Part shown: in pieces, positions 23,556-33,740 of the stretch
How positions within the stretch are numbered: position 1 is the stretch's first letter
How the letters are laid out: every line of letters starts with the position of its first letter
Origin: Chloracidobacterium sp. CP2_5A
Lineage (GTDB): Bacteria; Acidobacteriota; Blastocatellia; Chloracidobacteriales; Chloracidobacteriaceae
Direction of reading: 5' to 3'
Assembly: GCA_002254845.1 (NCBI GenBank)
Contig: NKPT01000028.1
Span: 1 to 42,579, forward strand
Length of the DNA: 42,579 nt
Notes under the pieces: model-generated
What the model saw: the letters and a program-made list of their open reading frames with translations, nothing else
What the model was told of the DNA's origin: nothing
Database searches by the model: none
Translations under genes and position numbers: made by a program

Positions 23556-25469
23556 TCACGGCGCGCGGCGAAGGACCTCGCTGGGACTGACCGTGACAAT
23601 TTGCACCCGCCCGTCCATATCGGCGGGCGGCAAAACGACCACCGGCCGCCGGGACGGGCGCTCCGACGCCAGCTCGCTCCCGACCGTCGCCTGGAAGTCG
23701 CGCGCGCGGAGCTTTTCCACAACCGATTTCGGGCCTTCAACCGTCACCTCAACCCGCGTCACGGGAGCGCCGGGCGCGTCCAGGATGACATCTAGCCGGC
23801 GGCGCACAATGATTGGGCGAATCGTCACCTTCACCTCAACTTCCTGCGCGCCGATAATTTCAATCCGGGGATCCTTGACATCCACTTTGTACCGCTCGGC
23901 GAATGAGCGCTCATGAATGTTGAGCCAGATGGTTTCCGTGCTGACGGATTGCAAGGCGTAAACCTGCGCCTCCGGCCCGCGCAGGACGGTTGTTGGCGGA
24001 GACACTTGATACTCCGCGATCTCGCAATCCACAGGCAGCGTCCCGCGAAAGTTCGGGCGGATGTCAACCGAGCGATTGACCTGTCGCTCCAGGCTAAGCG
24101 TCAGCCGAGGCGGCTCGATTTCGAGGATTTCAACGCTAGCGGGCTTTTCGATGCGCGCATCCTCGCGCAGGATAATCACCCGGTCGCCGGAGTTCTTGCC
24201 GTCCAGCGGCACGGTGACGACAAATGACTCCGGGCGCAAGCGCTCCACCACATCGCGCGGGCCGCGCACCCGCAACGTGACCTCCCGCGCCTCATTCCCG
24301 TTGGCAATCACCAGGTCCTCCCGCAGTCCCTGGTAGTTGATCGGCACGCCGCGCATGACAAAAGGAATGGCATCCTGCTTGGTCGCCGAAAGCCAGAGCG
24401 CGCTGGTCATCAGCGCCGCGATGAGCTTGAGGGTAAAGTTCTCGACCACGAGCGCGCGCGCCCTTTTGCTCAGCCAGTCGAGCCAGTGCCGCCCTTGTCG
24501 CCAGGCGGCCGCCAGATCGAGCGCGCCGCGCTCTCTCGCCCGCGCCGCGCGCGCATCGCCGATGAGCGCCGGCGTCCCAGCCGCCGGCGTCTCGCTTGTG
24601 TCACTCAGCGGCTCGGCCGTCACGAAATCCACGCTGGAGCTATCCTCGACCAGCGCCGAGCGCCGCCGCCGCCGCCGCGGCGCGCCTTCAGCGGTCGCGT
24701 TCAGCGCCCGCGACAGCAGCGCGCGAACTTCCCGAACCCCAAGCCCGCGCTTGATTTGACCGCCTTCAACGCACGATACGATCCCCGTCTCCTCGGAGAC
24801 GACAATCACGAAGGCGTCGCTTTCTTCCGTGATGCCAATCGCCGAGCGATGGCGCGTTCCCGTGTCTTTTGAAAGCCGCGGGTTGAGCGTGAGCGGCAAA
24901 AAGCAGCTCGCCGCGGCAATTCGCTCCCGGCGAATGATCACCGCTCCGTCATGCAGCGGCGCTTCCGGGTTGAAAATGTTGACCAGCAGGTCATAGCCGA
25001 CGATGGCGTCGAGCTTGACGCCGCGCGCGATGTACTCATCCAGATTGTCCTGCCGCTCAAACACAATCAAAGCGCCGGTCTTTTTCGCGGAGAAGGTCGT
25101 CACGGCAAGGAGCGCGCTCTCATAGGCCGTCGCGGGCGACTTGGGCGCTCGCCATCCAAAGCGCGCCGGAAGGCGAATGTTGCGGCCAAAGTTCGCGAAA
25201 GCCGCGCGAATTTCGTTTTGAAACAGCACGACGACAGCAAAGCCGACATAGAGCAGGCTGTGGCGAATAACAAACTCCAGGGTTGGCAGGCGCAGCCAGT
25301 GGGAAGCCTGGTAAAGAATCGCCACGACCCCGATTCCAATCGCGATCTGCGCGGCCCGCGTTCCCTTGAGGAGCTTCAACACCTCATAAACGACCAAAAA
25401 CACTAGGATCAAATCAATGGCGATAGCGAGCCAGGATTGACCAAGCCAGTGGATGAGCGTCGTTAGCAC
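23556..25469 (-). CDS. cdaA: Diadenylate cyclase CdaA fused to YbbR-domain CdaR
   Basis: 637 residues from a GTG at 25469. The N-terminal half is CdaA: three membrane helices (about 14-34, 41-56, 72-84), then the DAC domain with DGA at 174-176 (APLHDGAVIIRRERI) and GTRHRSA at 204-210, the ATP-binding motifs that make c-di-AMP from two ATP. A linker of about 80 residues (rich in Arg, Ser and Glu) follows. A further hydrophobic segment (345-361) begins the CdaR part, with about three YbbR repeats (365-637), each with a PRDV- or PKSVVEKL-like turn. In Firmicutes cdaA and cdaR are separate adjacent genes and CdaR regulates CdaA. Here they form one chain, so the sensor is covalently tied to the enzyme. 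c-di-AMP controls potassium and osmotic homeostasis and wall balance. Confidence 0.92.
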   Translation of the reverse strand: MLTTLIHWLGQSWLAIAIDLILVFLVVYEVLKLLKGTRAAQIAIGIGVVAILYQASHWLRLPTLEFVIRHSLLYVGFAVVVLFQNEIRAAFANFGRNIRLPARFGWRAPKSPATAYESALLAVTTFSAKKTGALIVFERQDNLDEYIARGVKLDAIVGYDLLVNIFNPEAPLHDGAVIIRRERIAAASCFLPLTLNPRLSKDTGTRHRSAIGITEESDAFVIVVSEETGIVSCVEGGQIKRGLGVREVRALLSRALNATAEGAPRRRRRRSALVEDSSSVDFVTAEPLSDTSETPAAGTPALIGDARAARARERGALDLAAAWRQGRHWLDWLSKRARALVVENFTLKLIAALMTSALWLSATKQDAIPFVMRGVPINYQGLREDLVIANGNEAREVTLRVRGPRDVVERLRPESFVVTVPLDGKNSGDRVIILREDARIEKPASVEILEIEPPRLTLSLERQVNRSVDIRPNFRGTLPVDCEIAEYQVSPPTTVLRGPEAQVYALQSVSTETIWLNIHERSFAERYKVDVKDPRIEIIGAQEVEVKVTIRPIIVRRRLDVILDAPGAPVTRVEVTVEGPKSVVEKLRARDFQATVGSELASERPSRRPVVVLPPADMDGRVQIVTVSPSEVLRRAP

Positions 25470-25577
25470 GAGGAGCGCGTTTCCTTTGCGTCGAGATAGC
25501 TTGAGCGTCAGGCCCGGGGCGGGCGCCCTGAGCGGCTTTCACAACTTTGCCTGGAAGCTCAGATTTTGAGGCAAGCC

Positions 25578-26876
25578 TCATGCGAGGCGGCCGTCATGCG
25601 CGACAAACTTGACGCTGCGCGCGTACCCGCACACCGCGACGCCGGCCCCAGCATAGTACAGCATATCCGATGCCCAGCGTTCGGGCGAAAGCAGCCAGAA
25701 CATGGACAGGTAAGCCAGCGCTCCGGCTGTCACGAGCGGCCAGTGCAAATGCCTGACTGCCAAAGCATAGGCGACGACGAAGGATAGCCACAAGACATGC
25801 GGCCCGTAGCCCAGCCCTTCAGGGCGGATCGCTTCCAGCCACCACAGCGCGAGATAGCCCATCGCGAGGCCGCGCAGAAAACGTTGGGCATCATAGTAGC
25901 TCGTCCAGTGAAACGGAAACAGCGCGCTGGCCAGAGCCAGCCCAAGCAGCCACGCCTTGGCATCCAGAAAAGCGGCTTGCGCGCCGGGCGGGACAAAGGT
26001 GGCGACCGCCCAGGGATAGCTCGCCGCCAGCCACGCCGGTAGCGCCAAGTCGCGGACAACCTTGGTCAACCGCTGTTGTGGAAGAAGCCAAATGTCCAGC
26101 AAGAGATAGGCAAGGTAGGCCGCCGTCGGCAGCGTGAGCGCCCAGCGTGTCCCGGCGAGCCCGAAGCTCGCCAGCCAAACCCAGAGCGGGATCCACTCAT
26201 ACGAGCGCAGCGCCCAGGCTGGGCGGCTATAAAGCTCGGCGCGCTTCGCGCCAACTTTCAGAGCCGGCAGGAGCCGCCGCTCGATGGACTGCCGAAGCTG
26301 CTCCGTGAGCGCCTGCGCCAGCGCCGACTCGTCCGCGGCAGTCGCGCGCTCAGCGGCGGGCGGTTGGAGCGGCGGATGATACTTGACCGTAATCTTTCGC
26401 GGCAGCGGCAGCCACTGTCCGCGCGGCCAGGCGGCGCGCGCGCCGGCAATCGTCACCGGCACAAGCGGACATTGCGCGGCAATCGCCAGCCGCGCCGCGC
26501 CGGACTTGAGCAGCGCGTTCATGCGCGCCTCCTTGGAAAGCCCGGCTTCGGGAAAAATCCCCAGCGCGTCGCCATCGCGCAACACTTGAAGGGCTTGCAA
26601 GAAGGCTTGTTGATCGCGCCGGGTCGTATCCACGGGAAAAGCCCCGAAGAAGCGAATCAACGAGCCCAACAGGGGTATCGCGAACAGCTTGTCCCAAGCG
26701 ACGAAGCGAATCCGTCGCCGCACGGGCAGCGAGATGAGCGCCGGGTCAAGGTAGCTCGGATGATTTCCGGCCAAAATCACCGCCCCGGTCAAAGGCACGT
26801 TCTCGACGCCAGCGTACTCAAGCGTGAAAGCCACCCGAAAAAGCGCGTGGACAACGAGTTTGAGAACCCAGAGCAA
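25578..26876 (-). CDS. PlsC-like acyltransferase with polytopic C-terminal half
   Basis: 432 residues from a TTG at 26876, with GAGGAG 4 bases upstream and an in-frame TAG just before it, so the N-terminus is well bounded. Residues 1-200 are an LPLAT (1-acyl-glycerol-phosphate acyltransferase) domain: the HxxxxD motif is NHPSYLD (His39, Asp44) and the phosphate-binding motif reads FPEAG rather than FPEG (108-112). The remaining half is a run of six or more hydrophobic segments, such as IPLWVWLASFGLAGTRWAL and AGALAYLSMFWLL, not usual in PlsC. The enzyme would acylate a lysophospholipid or related lipid; the C-terminal part may bind or move lipids. It is 108 bases upstream of cdaA. Two functions may be fused. 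Confidence 0.85.
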   Translation of the reverse strand: MLWVLKLVVHALFRVAFTLEYAGVENVPLTGAVILAGNHPSYLDPALISLPVRRRIRFVAWDKLFAIPLLGSLIRFFGAFPVDTTRRDQQAFLQALQVLRDGDALGIFPEAGLSKEARMNALLKSGAARLAIAAQCPLVPVTIAGARAAWPRGQWLPLPRKITVKYHPPLQPPAAERATAADESALAQALTEQLRQSIERRLLPALKVGAKRAELYSRPAWALRSYEWIPLWVWLASFGLAGTRWALTLPTAAYLAYLLLDIWLLPQQRLTKVVRDLALPAWLAASYPWAVATFVPPGAQAAFLDAKAWLLGLALASALFPFHWTSYYDAQRFLRGLAMGYLALWWLEAIRPEGLGYGPHVLWLSFVVAYALAVRHLHWPLVTAGALAYLSMFWLLSPERWASDMLYYAGAGVAVCGYARSVKFVAHDGRLA

Positions 26877-26997
26877 GGCGCTCCTCAGCTAGTGCGGGGC
26901 TGTTAGGGTAGGACTGATAGAGCGGGCCTGATGCGCCGCAATCGCCCGGCGCGGCTTGGGCGCGTCGGGTCTAGGGCCCAGCGGGTCAGCTCAGGCT

Positions 26998-27432
26998 TCA
27001 GGCGCGGCCCGTCAGCGAGCGAAGCTCGGATTTGAGCTTTTCGATCTGGATGATCTTTTCCGTTACCTGCTCGAACAGGTCGCGCCGGGCGGCAATGCCC
27101 TCGCCAATCAAGTAGGTCGCGGCCTCCGAGCGGTTGGCGAAAATGCCGGCCTGGACGAGCATCTCGATAGAGCGCATGGCGTCTTCGGAAAGGTGCGCCG
27201 TAACGCTTAGGTCGCGACTTGAAAGCGCCTGCTGGATCGCCGCCCCGATGGAGCCGGGCAGCTTTCCGATAGACTCCGGCAGCGTCTTGGCCAGCTCGCG
27301 GACGGAGCTGGTGATTTCCTCAATTGCGCCCCGCGGCTCTTCGCTCGGCGCGCTGGACGAAGCCCCGGATGCCGGCGCGGCATCATCCTTGCGCTCGATA
27401 ATGACGATTTTGCGTTCCTCTGGCGTGGCCAT
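26998..27432 (-). CDS. Ribbon-helix-helix-like regulatory protein
   Basis: 144 residues from the ATG at 27432, with GGAGG (27442-27446 on the + strand as CCTCC) 9 bases upstream. The N-terminus (MATPEERKIVIIERKDD) is followed by a disordered, Ser/Pro/Ala-rich region to about residue 40 and a helix. Residues about 80-120 read LSVTAHLSEDAMRSIEMLVQ and NRSEAATYLIGEGI, the strand-helix-turn-helix pattern of CopG/MetJ-type DNA-binding proteins. The last 30 residues are an amphipathic helix (coiled coil) that may oligomerise. No toxin partner is adjacent, so it is more likely a lone regulator or nucleoid protein than an antitoxin. It is divergent from the methyltransferase with 202 bases between. 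Confidence 0.65.
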   Translation of the reverse strand: MATPEERKIVIIERKDDAAPASGASSSAPSEEPRGAIEEITSSVRELAKTLPESIGKLPGSIGAAIQQALSSRDLSVTAHLSEDAMRSIEMLVQAGIFANRSEAATYLIGEGIAARRDLFEQVTEKIIQIEKLKSELRSLTGRA

Positions 27433-27604
27433 TGGCGGAAACCTCCGGTTGAAAATCTTGTCGCGGCACAGGTTACTCCGCCGCGCCGGCTTCCGCAAAC
27501 GCCGCCCCCCTGACCGGCAGGCGGCTTGCGCCGCGCCAGATGCGACGCAAACGGCGCGGACCCGCGCCTTTCCTAAGACTCCGCTCATTTGCAAAACTCG
27601 CGGC

Positions 27605-27634
27605 AGCGGCAACCTGAAGAGCGGCAACCTGAAG
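27605..27634 (+). repeat. 15-bp perfect tandem duplication abutting the methyltransferase ATG
   Basis: AGCGGCAACCTGAAG occurs at 27605-27619 and 27620-27634 with no gap, and the ATG follows at 27635. Both copies are in frame with the gene and carry the same CTGAAG that sits at the ribosome site position. Confidence 0.9.
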
Positions 27635-28231
27635 ATGGGCAAGTTCGCCGACAACTACGACACCTGCATGCGCCCGCTCGAGCGACGCATCTTCGCGGCG
27701 CGACGGCGGCGGCTCATCCCGCTGGCGACCGGCGACGTTCTTGAAGTCGGCGGCGGCACGGGCGCGAATCTGCCTTTCTACCGGGGCGTCCGGTCGCTGA
27801 CCTTCACCGACCCCGACCCGGCCATGCTGCGCATCGCGCAGTCCAAGCCGCGTCCGACTGACTTGCCCGTAACATTCCGCGCCGCCGCCGCTGAGGCGCT
27901 GCCCTTTCCCGACGCTGGCTTTGACACGGTTGTCGTCACGCTGGTTCTGTGCAGCGTCGCCAGCCCGGCGCGCGCGCTGGCTGAAATCCGGCGCGTCCTG
28001 CGGCCGGGCGGCGCGCTGCTCGCGCTGGAACACATCCGCCCTCCGGGCCTGCTGGGCTACGTCGCCGACGCGCTGACGCCGCTCCAAAAACGCCTCGCCG
28101 CCGGCTGTCACCTCAACCGCGCCACCCGCCGCGCCGTGGCCGAGGCCGGGTTTGTCATCGAGCGCGAAACGCTCTCCGCGCTCGACATTGTGGCGGAGAT
28201 TGAGGCTACCACCGCGCCCACGCCTTCCTAA
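27635..28231 (+). CDS. Class I SAM-dependent methyltransferase
   Basis: 198 residues from the ATG at 27635; the frame is open upstream across the RHH gene, but the domain starts here. Motif I is VLEVGGGTGANL (about residues 34-45), the acidic post-I position is TFTDPDPAMLRIA, and motif IV-VI regions are TVVVTLVLCSVASP and RRVLRPGGALLALEHIRP. The fold and the LALEHIRP stretch resemble UbiE/Coq5-like and METTL7-like small-molecule or lipid methyltransferases. The acceptor is unknown. No good Shine-Dalgarno site; a tandem repeat sits directly before the ATG. Divergent from the RHH gene. Confidence 0.85.
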   Translation: MGKFADNYDTCMRPLERRIFAARRRRLIPLATGDVLEVGGGTGANLPFYRGVRSLTFTDPDPAMLRIAQSKPRPTDLPVTFRAAAAEALPFPDAGFDTVVVTLVLCSVASPARALAEIRRVLRPGGALLALEHIRPPGLLGYVADALTPLQKRLAAGCHLNRATRRAVAEAGFVIERETLSALDIVAEIEATTAPTPS

Positions 28232-28420
28232 GCCCGCAACAGGGCCGACGCTCTCGGCGACCTGGAAAGCGATGGCGACCGCCCCGCCCCCGCGGCTCAT
28301 TTTTTCTTTGCCTTCGCGGCGCCGGTCAGACAGGATAGCGACCGCTCTTTCAGATACTTTTTTCCCAAAACTTTCCTAAAACGCGCTGCTCGTCCTCATC
28401 CGGCGGAAAGGAACCGTCCT

Positions 28421-30484
28421 ATGTCGCAGTCCATGGAAACGCTGGCGATTAACACGATTCGAACGCTCTCGATGGACGCCGTCCAAGCGGCTCGCTCGGG
28501 GCATCCAGGCACGCCTATGGCTATGGCCCCGGTGGCTTACACGCTATGGAACGATTTTCTTCGCTTTGACCCCGAAGACCCTATCTGGCCCAACCGCGAC
28601 CGATTTGTGCTCTCGATGGGCCACGCCTCGATGCTGCTTTACTCGATGCTCCACCTGACGGAAACCAAAGCCGTCAACGCCAAGTACGAAACGACCGGCG
28701 CGCCGTCGGTCAGCCTGGACGACATCAAGAAGTTTCGCCAGCTCGACAGCAAGTGCCCCGGACACCCCGAATATCGCTGGACCTCCGGCGTCGAGACGAC
28801 GACCGGGCCGCTTGGGCAAGGCATTGCCACGAGCGTCGGCCTGGCGATCGCCTCGAAATGGCTCGGCAACTACTTCAATCGCCCCGACTTCGAGATGTTT
28901 GACTTCCGCGTCTACGCCCTGTGCGGCGACGGCTGCCTAATGGAAGGCGTTTCGCAAGAAGCTCTGTCGCTGGCCGGCCACCTCAAGCTCTCGAATCTGT
29001 GCTGGATTTACGACAACAACAAGATCACCATCGAGGGCCATACCGACTGGGCGTTTAGCGAGGACGTGGCGACGCGCTTTATCGCCTGCGGCTGGAACGT
29101 CACCCGCGTCGGCGACGCCAACGATACGGCCATGCTCCGCCGCGCGTTCAACACGGCCATCAAGGAGCGCGAGCGCCCGACGCTCATCATCGTGGACAGT
29201 CACATCGCCTGGGGCGCGCCCAACAAGCAGGACACGCACGCGGCGCACGGCGAGCCGCTTGGCGAAGAGGAAATCCGGCTGACCAAGCGCAACTACGGCT
29301 GGCCTGAGGACGAGCGCTTTCTCGTGCCGGACGAAGTTCGGGCGCACTTCCGCGCCGGCATCGGCAAGCGCGGACAGGAGCTCCGCAACGACTGGATGAC
29401 GCGCTTCGCGGCCTACCGGGCGGCTTACCCCAATCTGGCCGACCAGATGCTTAGGGTGCAGAAGCGCGAGCTTCCCCAGGGGTGGGACGCTGAGCTGCCC
29501 ACCTTCCCGCCGGACGCGAAAGGCATCGCCGGACGCGACGCCTCGGCCAAGGTTCTCAATGCCGTCGCCAAAAACTTCCCGTGGCTCATCGGCGGCTCCG
29601 CCGACCTTGCGCCCTCAACCAAAACTCGCCTCGTCTTTGAAGGGGCCGGCGACTTCCTGGCGGAGTCCTACGGCGGGCGCAACTTCCACTTTGGCGTCCG
29701 CGAACACGCCATGAGCGCCATTCTCAATGGGCTGTCGCTCGCCAAGACGCGACCCTACGGCTCCGGCTTCCTCATTTTCTCCGACTACGCGCGCCCGGCC
29801 ATCCGCCTGAGCGCGCTGATGGAGTTGCCGACCATTCACATCTTCACCCACGATTCCATTGGCGTCGGCGAGGATGGCCCCACGCATCAGCCCATCGAGC
29901 AGCTTGCCGGACTGCGCTCGATTCCGGGGCTACACGTGTTTCGCCCGGCGGACGCCAACGAAGTCGTCGAGTGCTGGAAGGTCATCCTGCGCCTCAAGCA
30001 TGAGCCGGCGGCGCTGATTCTGAGTCGCCAGCCGATTCCAACGCTGAATCGTAGCCTTTACGCCAGCGCCGAGCTGGCGCGGTTTGGAGCCTATGTATTG
30101 GCTGACAGCGGCGATACGCCGGAAGTCATCCTGCTGGCGACTGGCTCGGAAGTCGCCTTGTGCGTGGAGGCCTACGAGCGATTGACCGCCGACGGCCACC
30201 GCGCGCGCGTGGTCAGCATGCCGTGCTGGTCGCTGTTTGAGCGCCACAGCGAGGAATACCAAGAATCCGTGATTCCCTCTCAGGCGCGCGCCCGCGTCGC
30301 GGTCGAGCTGGCTTCAACCTTCGGCTGGGGACGCTACGTCACGCATCAGCGCCAAATTATCGGCATGAAAACCTTCGGCGCGAGCGCGCCGCTCAAGGAA
30401 GTCACGAAGAAGTTCGGCTTCACCGTTGAAGCGATTGTGGAAGCTGCCAAGCGCGAAATCGAAGCCTGCAAGCAAGGTCAATGA
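28421..30484 (+). CDS. tkt: Transketolase (first copy of two)
   Basis: 687 residues. The thiamine-diphosphate fold is complete: SGHPGTP with His28, GPLGQGIATSVG, the ThDP/metal motif GDGCLMEGVSQEA ending in [12 protein letters not shown] with the catalytic Glu428, and [18 protein letters not shown]. Transketolase moves two-carbon units between xylulose-5-phosphate and ribose-5-phosphate or erythrose-4-phosphate. AAAGGAA lies 7 bases before the ATG. It is clearly divergent from the second copy: it has a 10-residue insertion near residues 76-92 (TETKAVNAKYETTGAP) and WTSGVETTTG, so the two are not a recent duplication. The 3' end has a tandem repeat across its stop. Confidence 0.95.
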   Translation: MSQSMETLAINTIRTLSMDAVQAARSGHPGTPMAMAPVAYTLWNDFLRFDPEDPIWPNRDRFVLSMGHASMLLYSMLHLTETKAVNAKYETTGAPSVSLDDIKKFRQLDSKCPGHPEYRWTSGVETTTGPLGQGIATSVGLAIASKWLGNYFNRPDFEMFDFRVYALCGDGCLMEGVSQEALSLAGHLKLSNLCWIYDNNKITIEGHTDWAFSEDVATRFIACGWNVTRVGDANDTAMLRRAFNTAIKERERPTLIIVDSHIAWGAPNKQDTHAAHGEPLGEEEIRLTKRNYGWPEDERFLVPDEVRAHFRAGIGKRGQELRNDWMTRFAAYRAAYPNLADQMLRVQKRELPQGWDAELPTFPPDAKGIAGRDASAKVLNAVAKNFPWLIGGSADLAPSTKTRLVFEGAGDFLAESYGGRNFHFGVREHAMSAILNGLSLAKTRPYGSGFLIFSDYARPAIRLSALMELPTIHIFTHDSIGVGEDGPTHQPIEQLAGLRSIPGLHVFRPADANEVVECWKVILRLKHEPAALILSRQPIPTLNRSLYASAELARFGAYVLADSGDTPEVILLATGSEVALCVEAYERLTADGHRARVVSMPCWSLFERHSEEYQESVIPSQARARVAVELASTFGWGRYVTHQRQIIGMKTFGASAPLKEVTKKFGFTVEAIVEAAKREIEACKQGQ

Positions 30485-30529
30485 TCTAAAATCTAATGAT
30501 CTAAAGATGTCAAAAGAGATGTCAAAAGG
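30480..30529 (+). repeat. Two adjacent short tandem repeats at the end of tkt
   Basis: AATGATCTAAA occurs at 30480-30490 and 30495-30505 (period 15), the first copy holding the TGA stop at 30482-30484. GATGTCAAAAGA (30506-30517) follows at once, then GATGTCAAAAGG (30518-30529), 11 of 12 identical. This AT-rich patch is unlike the genome average. Confidence 0.8.
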
Positions 30530-30623
30530 CTCCCCAAGTTCCGCCGGCGAGGTTGTGATTCATTCTTCCGCGAATTCATCCAAAAGCGTTCATCAAAGAA
30601 CGAGCTCGAGCCTCGATCTCGCC

Positions 30624-30663
30624 TTGGCCTCGTGTAAAACAAGTCAAATAAAATCAGATTTTA
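30624..30663 (+). promoter_or_regulatory. AT-rich candidate promoter with palindrome, upstream of the pseudogene
   Basis: TTGGCC (30624-30629) and TAAAAT (30649-30654, 5 of 6 consensus positions) are separated by 19 bases, longer than ideal. The -10 is the left arm of the palindrome TAAAATC-A-GATTTTA (30649-30663), perfect over 7 bp each side, which could be an operator. The rest of 30530-30744 has no supported gene. Confidence 0.3.
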
Positions 30664-30744
30664 TCCTACTTACTATCAAGCTCGACACAGCTTTGACCTC
30701 ATACGCTTCTCAAGCTTTCGCAAAAGGCTTATGGAACGCCTGAG

Positions 30745-31419
30745 ATGAGAAAAGCGATTTGGCGCGTCTTGCCGCTTGCTTTTTTTCGCCTGCGCCTGGG
30801 CGCAGGATCACGCCATTCGCGTCGCGTCGGAGCTGGCGGCTTTTGAGATCGGCGTTTTTCGCCTCGCGACAAATGCTCCAGCGAGCGGATTTTTGGTCAG
30901 CGAATCTGAAGTTTTTGAAGATGGCCGACGACAAGCGATAAGCGCAGCTTGGTTGGGAAGAAAAGCCGCTCTCGGCTCTGGTCGCGCTTGACACAAGCAA
31001 GACCGAGCGGAAGCAATTTGAAGCCTTGCGCCGGTAACTGCTGGAAGCCGCATTCTATCCGCGGCCGCTCGGTAATATGGCTATTTTAGCCACGGCCGAA
31101 CGAACGGAAAAGATCCGCGACTTTACCCGCGATCGCCAAAAAAATAGCCAAAGCCATACGCGAGCTTGGCGAGCGAAAGCGTGGCGAGGAGGGCATTTTT
31201 CTCCACGACGCCGTCGCCCGCGCCGCCCTTGCCCCGCGCGTCGCGCCAATCCGGCCGGACGGCGCGTCATCCTGGTCGTTTCAGACCTGGTCGTTTCAGA
31301 CAGCTCAGCAACCGCGCAACCTCGGCCGGCTTGACGCGGATGACGCGCAGTCGGCGCTGCCTGCAACCGGCGCGCGGCTGATCCGGCCCAATCGCGGCGC
31401 GCGCCGGCTTGAAGCTTAG
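30745..31419 (+). pseudogene. Decayed VWFA-related (acidobacterial type) secreted protein gene
   Basis: The pieces of one protein are spread over three frames in order. (1) 30745 onward: signal peptide MRKAIWRVLPLA, continuing as FFACAWAQD only after a shift in a run of seven T (30780-30786). (2) QDHAIRVASELAAFEIGVF and EVFEDGRRQAIS, as in the N-terminal part of VWFA-related proteins. (3) Another frame from about 30963: PLSALVALDTSKT (MIDAS-like DTS), interrupted by a TAA at 31035-31037. (4) ILATAERTEKIRDFTRDRQ, then a shift in a run of seven A (31138-31144) to KIAKAIRELGERKRGEEG and FLHDAVARAA. (5) AGRRVILVVSD, with a 15-bp duplication repeating LVVSD, and (6) [18 protein letters not shown] to TAG. 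At least five frame changes and one stop. An intact copy would bind metal through the VWA fold. Confidence 0.8.
31271..31300 (+). repeat. 15-bp perfect tandem duplication inside the pseudogene
   Basis: CCTGGTCGTTTCAGA occurs twice without gap (31271-31285 and 31286-31300). In the relevant frame it repeats the VVSD strand-end motif of the VWA fold, so it arose inside a formerly coding region. Confidence 0.9.
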
Positions 31420-31423
31420 CGGC

Positions 31424-31449
31424 GGGGGTTGTCCAAGGGGGTTGTCCAA
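31424..31449 (+). repeat. 13-bp tandem repeat before the second transketolase
   Basis: GGGGGTTGTCCAA occurs at 31424-31436 and 31437-31449, followed by a partial third copy (GGGGGT). It lies 5 bases after the pseudogene's TAG, in the 163-base spacer leading to the second transketolase; the spacer has no other recognised element. Confidence 0.85.
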
Positions 31450-31582
31450 GGGGGTCGCCAATTCGGTTCGCGCCGCGCTTTTTGCCCTTGCCTTCACTGT
31501 TCAGCGGCGATACAAACACACCGACCGTTCGTTTCATAACGCTCTACAGCAACCCGCTCGCTTCCAGCACCGAATCTTAGCC

Positions 31583-33613
<2,031 letters not shown>

Positions 33614-33740
33614 CGGGCGCTTGCGCGGGGCGCCGGTCCAGCTCGTCGCCAAAACCCCTGTCGTCGCCTATCCAAGAGACAGCCCAAAAAGCCATTCAAC
33701 GCCATCTCAAAAGCTGTTCAACTACCTGGAGCAAGCCTGT

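Noticed and set aside
25568-25579. Small hairpin GAGGC-AA-GCCTC at the end of the PlsC-like gene as terminator
   Set aside because: The loop is only 2 bases and the run on the coding strand is A-rich rather than T-rich.
28330-28358. Promoter for the first transketolase
   Set aside because: A -10-like GATACT at 28353-28358 is present, but no acceptable -35 at 16-18 bases; not enough to call.
30759-31381. Several short plus-strand frames (60-85 residues) as separate genes
   Set aside because: They are ordered fragments of one decayed VWFA-type gene, not independent genes.
31409-31582. Upstream extension of the second transketolase
   Set aside because: The added residues cover the 13-bp repeat and do not resemble transketolase; the ATG at 31583 fits.
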